Shown here one piece after another: positions 60,224 to 64,000 of a stretch of DNA of 64,000 bases (position 1 is its first letter; the number at the start of each line of letters is the position of its first letter). The stretch comes from a virus, in the IMG/VR virus record IMGVR_UViG_3300047558_000077, positions 108,365 through 172,364 of that record; one strand, given 5' to 3'. Made by a program: the position numbers and the translations under genes. The notes beneath the pieces are model-generated. The model saw only the letters and a list, made by a program, of their open reading frames with translations, did no database searches and was not told the DNA's origin.

Positions 60224-61384
60224 ATGGCATTAACATTTCCATCATCACCGATTGACGGGCAGGTCTTTACAGACACAGAAACTGGCAATAGATATCTCTA
60301 TGATGCCACTCGTGGTCTATGGAAATTTGCTGCTAACAATGTAGGCATGACCGTCTCGTCTATACCGCCAGTAGCACCAGCACAAGGTGCCATGTGGTAT
60401 CACAGAGATATTGGTAGAACATTCGTCTATTATGACGATGGTGACTCCAAGCAATGGGTCGAAGTTGTTCCTGCACCCGGTTCATTTGATAGTGCGACAG
60501 TTGCCGGCTTTGCTAATGCTGCGGCACAGATTTACGTTATACCAGTTTATACCAACGCTAATGCTGCATTTAGACACGCTAATGCCGGATTTACAAGGGC
60601 TAATACAGCATTACAGAACACAAGTGGAACATTTGCTGGTGATTTGAGTATTACAGGTAATGTTGGTATCGGAACCAATTTTTCTAGTAAATTTTTTGAG
60701 ATTAGAAAAGATCAAAACTCCGAAACGTCGTTATGGATTACTAATAATAATAGTATTGCTCCCGGCACGAACAATTCAATCATATTCGGCGGTTACCGTG
60801 ATGTTGAATTTAATTATCAGGTAGCTAAAATTTCAGCTATTCATGGAACAGGATCATCAGCAAACTTAAATCATTCTGGAGCATTAGCATTTTTTACACA
60901 ACAAGCAAGTGGTTTATTGAATCCTGATTTACCTATAGAACGTATGCGTATTGATAGTTCTGGACGTGTAACTAAGCCATATCAACCCGCATTTCGAGTA
61001 ACTACTACAGATAATGGTAGTTTTACTACTGGAACGATTCCATGGAATACTAGTATATTTAATAATGGTGGACACTTTTCAACTTCAACGTATAGATTTA
61101 CTGCGCCAGTGGCGGGATTCTACTTTTTTGAAGCGCATACACTTTCAAATCGTAATACAAACACCGGTGATCATGGATTTGATTTCTTTGTCAATGGTTC
61201 TGCGGTTAAGAGAATTTACTCTGGCATTTCTGGTTCGGCGAGCGTTCACTCGGAAGCCAGAGGTTTTGTGTTGCTACAATTAAATGTCAATGATTATGTT
61301 ACCACTGAAATGTATGGTAATGCTAAAACTGGTATAGTTGGTACACCAAATCATGATCAGTTTGTCGGATACTTTCTAGGCTAA
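60224..61384 (+). CDS. Fibre protein with C1q-like tip (4)
   Basis: 386 residues. LTFPSSPIDGQVFTDTETGN is a recurring attachment module, followed by an MWYHRDIGRTFVYYDDGDSK module, HANAGFTRANTALQNTSGTF linker and GERMRIDS-like RMRIDSSGRVTKPYQPAF. The C1q-like head ends HDQFVGYFLG. Confidence 0.8.
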   Translation: MALTFPSSPIDGQVFTDTETGNRYLYDATRGLWKFAANNVGMTVSSIPPVAPAQGAMWYHRDIGRTFVYYDDGDSKQWVEVVPAPGSFDSATVAGFANAAAQIYVIPVYTNANAAFRHANAGFTRANTALQNTSGTFAGDLSITGNVGIGTNFSSKFFEIRKDQNSETSLWITNNNSIAPGTNNSIIFGGYRDVEFNYQVAKISAIHGTGSSANLNHSGALAFFTQQASGLLNPDLPIERMRIDSSGRVTKPYQPAFRVTTTDNGSFTTGTIPWNTSIFNNGGHFSTSTYRFTAPVAGFYFFEAHTLSNRNTNTGDHGFDFFVNGSAVKRIYSGISGSASVHSEARGFVLLQLNVNDYVTTEMYGNAKTGIVGTPNHDQFVGYFLG

Positions 61385-61385
61385 A

Positions 61386-61403
61386 CATAAATAACAATAA
61401 ATA
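61386..61403 (+). promoter_or_regulatory. Paired late promoter-like boxes before fibre 5
   Basis: CATAAATA (61386-61393) and AATAAATA (61396-61403), ten bases apart, between fibre genes 4 and 5. Two overlapping late promoters are possible. Confidence 0.45.
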
Positions 61404-61410
61404 GGATACA

Positions 61411-62445
61411 ATGGCATTAAACTTTCCTAACTCACCAACTGATGGTCAGATATACACAGATACCTCTACTGGCTATCGCTGGGTGTGGGACTCTGGCAAT
61501 ACGACATGGAAATCAACCTCAACGTATGCTCAGACGATTACTGTGTCATCTACACAACCAGGCTCACCAGTCATTGGTCAGCTATGGTGGAATAATGATT
61601 ACGGTCGCTTGTTTGTCTATTATAGCGATGGCGACTCTTCACAGTGGGTCGATGCTTCACCAAATGACTTCAATGCTGTTGCTGCATTTAGACATGCTAA
61701 TGCTGGATTTACAAGGGCTAATACAGCTTTACAGAATACAACAGGCACGTTTGCTGGAACATTATCCACTTCTGGTGGCATAAGCGTTACTGGCAACATG
61801 GCATCAATCTCACCATCGTCTATTGGTGTTTATTTGGGCCGTGATTCTGGCGCCGCTAACAATGCAGGTATCGATATCTCTTGTAGTCCAACTGGCTATG
61901 GTTGGTTAGATTTTAACAATTCATCTAGTATAGACTATAAAGGTCGAATCGGTTACGATATTGGTAATGATATCATGCATTTAGTTACCAATGGTATCAT
62001 TAGACAACAGATTGATAGTGTTGGTCGTGTCACAAAACCATATCAGCCGGCCTTTTGGATTGAAGATTTTGATTGGTCTAGTTCAACACAAAGACCACAC
62101 AATGGATATGTAAGATACAATATAGGTAACCATTACAACAACACTAATGGATATTTCACCGCACCAATTACTGGTCGATATATGTTCATCTGCACTGTTC
62201 AAGGTCATGCTCCAAATGAAACTTCAGGTAGAAATGCGACATACTATAATCTAAAGGTTAATATTAATGGTGTTGATATTGGAAACGAGATTGTGGCTAC
62301 TTGTCAGGACTCAGTGTATGGTAAGCATAGTCAAATCACATACCCAGCCTTAGTAGTCCTAAATGCCAACGATGTGTTTTATTTTAACAGTAATTATGGT
62401 TTCAGAGTTGTTCAAAACAGTTATGTCGGTTATCTATTAGGATAA
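61411..62445 (+). CDS. Fibre protein with C1q-like tip (5)
   Basis: 344 residues. The N-terminal LNFPNSPTDGQIYTDTSTGY module and QLWWNNDYGRLFVYYSDGDS module are close copies of fibre 4, as is HANAGFTRANTALQNTTGTF. The middle is unrelated (GVYLGRDSGAANNAGIDISC), and the C1q-like head begins RVTKPYQPAFWIED and ends NSYVGYLLG. Shows module shuffling between neighbours. Confidence 0.8.
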   Translation: MALNFPNSPTDGQIYTDTSTGYRWVWDSGNTTWKSTSTYAQTITVSSTQPGSPVIGQLWWNNDYGRLFVYYSDGDSSQWVDASPNDFNAVAAFRHANAGFTRANTALQNTTGTFAGTLSTSGGISVTGNMASISPSSIGVYLGRDSGAANNAGIDISCSPTGYGWLDFNNSSSIDYKGRIGYDIGNDIMHLVTNGIIRQQIDSVGRVTKPYQPAFWIEDFDWSSSTQRPHNGYVRYNIGNHYNNTNGYFTAPITGRYMFICTVQGHAPNETSGRNATYYNLKVNINGVDIGNEIVATCQDSVYGKHSQITYPALVVLNANDVFYFNSNYGFRVVQNSYVGYLLG

Positions 62446-62459
62446 AAAAGGAGTAAACA

Positions 62460-62744
62460 ATGACAACTTACACAGTAGAATACACAAACACAGAAGACCT
62501 TGCAATGCAGTATGCAGCGGCATCCGTTGACGACTGGATTCAAAACGCAGCACATGAACGTGCCAGAATTGCTATTGATGAAATCGTAGCACTTGCCGTT
62601 CAGAAATTTCTAGATGCTGGACAGTCTATTCCAGGTTCAAAGGATGAAATCGTTGCCGCTGCTTTTGCTAACGGTTGGGTCAAGACCGCAGCACAACGTA
62701 ACAAGGAATCTGCAAGTCAAATTCCAGTAGCACCTGAAGCCTAA
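62460..62744 (+). CDS. Small helical protein in the fibre module (94 aa)
   Basis: AAGGAGTAAACA precedes the start. Mostly helical: SVDDWIQNAAHERARIAIDE then IVALAVQKFLDAGQ and a KDEIVAAAFANGWVKTAAQR end. Similar small proteins sit beside fibres in T4-like phages. A fibre chaperone or virion protein; function unknown. Overlaps the next ATG by one base. Confidence 0.6.
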   Translation: MTTYTVEYTNTEDLAMQYAAASVDDWIQNAAHERARIAIDEIVALAVQKFLDAGQSIPGSKDEIVAAAFANGWVKTAAQRNKESASQIPVAPEA

Positions 62745-63604
62745 TGCCATCATTAGACTTTCCATCGAATCCTACTGATCAACAGACATACACACTAAAC
62801 GGCATTACGTATCAGTATAATGCTTCTATAGGTGCATGGCTAACCGTTGTGGTTGGTAGTCAGCCAGTTACATTAGCTAACAACAAACAAGTTTTGTATA
62901 GTAATAATGGATTGATTAGCGGAACAAATGGATTAGTCTACGATAACTCAGCAAATACGCTTCATGCAAATACGGTTATAGTTGCTGGGTCGGCTATTCC
63001 GAGTGGTAATGTCTTCAATTTAGCTTATGCTACTGCAAATGCAGGATTTGCTAAGGCCAATGCAGCATTGGCCAACACAAGTGGTACATTTGCTGGTAAT
63101 CTTGGTGTTACTGGTTCAGCCACTGTCGGTTCTTTTTGCTACATGGATGTTAATGGTATAGTAGTTAGAACGGGCGGCGGCAACTACGGACTAAGAATAT
63201 ATCCAGGCGGTGGTACTGATACCTCAGCTTCAATACTTCAATTTACAAATGCCGCTCAGAATGCTCAGTGGGGTTCGTTATATCAAAGTAACACCTCTAT
63301 GGGTATTGGAACAGATTTATCAGTGCCTTTGTATTTTAGAACTGGCGGCACAAATAGACTCTATGTCGATTCAACAGGTCATGTATTACCGGCGGCAACC
63401 AACACTTATGATCTTGGTTCATCATCCGCCAGATGGCGAAACATTTTTACACAAGATTTGCATCTTTCCAACGGAATAGGTGATTACACTATTGTTGAAG
63501 GTGAAGAAGAACTATTTCTATATAATAACAAAACACAAAAAGTGTTTAAGTTTGCGTTGATAGAAGTTGATCCATCTACAGCGCCGAAGAAAATGGATCA
63601 ATAA
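62744..63604 (+). CDS. Tail fibre protein with DLGSSSARWRNI tip module
   Basis: 286 residues. PSLDFPSNPTDQQTYTLNGI is the attachment module shared with fibres 4 and 5. YGLRIYPGGGTDTSASILQF is shared with the fibre at 46091. The C-terminal NTYDLGSSSARWRNIFTQDL, then IVEGEEELFLYNNKTQKVFK is a widespread T4-like fibre end. Confidence 0.75.
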   Translation: MPSLDFPSNPTDQQTYTLNGITYQYNASIGAWLTVVVGSQPVTLANNKQVLYSNNGLISGTNGLVYDNSANTLHANTVIVAGSAIPSGNVFNLAYATANAGFAKANAALANTSGTFAGNLGVTGSATVGSFCYMDVNGIVVRTGGGNYGLRIYPGGGTDTSASILQFTNAAQNAQWGSLYQSNTSMGIGTDLSVPLYFRTGGTNRLYVDSTGHVLPAATNTYDLGSSSARWRNIFTQDLHLSNGIGDYTIVEGEEELFLYNNKTQKVFKFALIEVDPSTAPKKMDQ

Positions 63605-64000
63605 ATGCCTATCAATACTGCTAATGGCATTTTAGCATCTCGACCACCTAGAACTGTTGTAAGTCTCGACAGTAGGTCAGGGTGTCCTGGTGCTGATGCG
63701 GCAGGACCATATAGCACCAATAACAACTTATTAACTCAAACTATAGTCTTATCATCTTCCTCTGTTGTGTGGATACAGGGCAGAATGATTTATAACAATC
63801 TAGGTCGTTGTGATATGCAACTATTCATCAACAATGTTGCTTATTGCAATGGACTACAAAGCGTTCAAACCACTGCCAATTGGGAAGAAGAAAATGTTTC
63901 TTGGGCGCTAGTATTAGCAGCGGGAACCTACAATATAGAATTGAGAAGATCAACTTGTCCTGGTAGATGGGGATGTGGAGCAGATTGGGGTGAGATAGTA
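63605..64000 (+). CDS. Probable fibre or receptor-binding protein, 3' end outside window
   Basis: The frame is open for 132 codons to the window edge. Beta-rich: MPINTANGILASRPPRTVVS, QTIVLSSSSVVWIQGRMIYN and GTYNIELRRSTCPG, consistent with a C1q/TNF- or jelly-roll-like binding domain that begins near residue 40. Several cysteines (CPG, CDM, YCN, CPGRWGCG) are unusual for this region. Starts one base after the preceding stop. Confidence 0.6.
   Translation, partial: MPINTANGILASRPPRTVVSLDSRSGCPGADAAGPYSTNNNLLTQTIVLSSSSVVWIQGRMIYNNLGRCDMQLFINNVAYCNGLQSVQTTANWEEENVSWALVLAAGTYNIELRRSTCPGRWGCGADWGEIV

Noticed and set aside
1-64000. tRNA genes, integrase, attachment sites, insertion sequences
   Set aside because: No cloverleaf candidates, recombinase motifs or terminal repeats were found by reading; a covariance-model scan was not possible.

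Overview
The window is a 64 kb piece of a T4-superfamily myovirus genome. The evidence is a near-complete set of T4-type baseplate genes (gp26, gp48, a gp19/gp54-family protein, gp53, gp27-like, gp5-like OB and spike proteins, gp25, gp6, gp7-like, gp8), the head-completion nuclease gp4, and the replication and late-transcription proteins gp32, gp59, RNase H and gp33. The host is probably an alphaproteobacterium. The phage carries a tmRNA gene in the circularly permuted (two-piece) layout typical of that class, with an ANDN-type tag, and its early-type promoters fit host sigma-70. A rhizobial or related host is plausible but is inference. No host genes, insertion sequences, CRISPR arrays or tRNA genes were seen.

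Positions 1-16.1 k hold the early/middle accessory region. It has RNase H, a DUF6433-like protein, a DUF262-HNH protein, a GIY-YIG nuclease, a stand-alone sigma region 4 protein, RtcB RNA ligase, a Gp88-type protein, ATP-dependent DNA ligase, a DenV-like glycosylase, PhoH ATPase and a PD-(D/E)XK exonuclease. Between them lie about 25 tiny, tightly packed genes, many overlapping as ATGA or TAATG. Four operons start at strong sigma-70 promoters that share a repeat. In its three full copies the repeat is an outer inverted repeat with arms a constant 42 nt apart, enclosing two hairpins, always just upstream of the -35.

Positions 16.1-21.2 k hold an adenylate-forming (ANL) enzyme, the permuted tmRNA with its own promoter, gp33 coactivator, a nucleotidyltransferase-like protein, gp59 helicase loader and gp32. 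The gp32 promoter has a perfect hairpin as its -35/-10 spacer.

Positions 21.2-26.1 k are the only minus-strand block. It encodes tail-hub proteins: gp48, a tail-tube-family protein, gp26, a small hub-assembly protein and an 843-residue protein with three putative cell-wall hydrolase domains. A seven-T slippery run at the end of gp26 could fuse gp26 to the small protein by -1 frameshift.

Positions 26.1-45.1 k are the plus-strand head-completion and baseplate run, ending in a 1999-residue DUF4815 structural protein. Positions 45.1-64 k are an adsorption module. It has a left-handed beta-helix protein, a His/Gly-rich collagen-like adhesin, a 2OG-Fe(II) oxygenase, a 2689-residue repeat fibre, a run of five fibre genes with C1q-like tips, and a fibre gene cut by the window end. 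T4-type late promoter boxes (NATAAATA) precede several structural genes.

Together the genes cover DNA replication and repair, late transcription, RNA repair and ribosome rescue (RtcB, tmRNA, an RMF-like protein), tail assembly and a large, modular receptor-binding apparatus.
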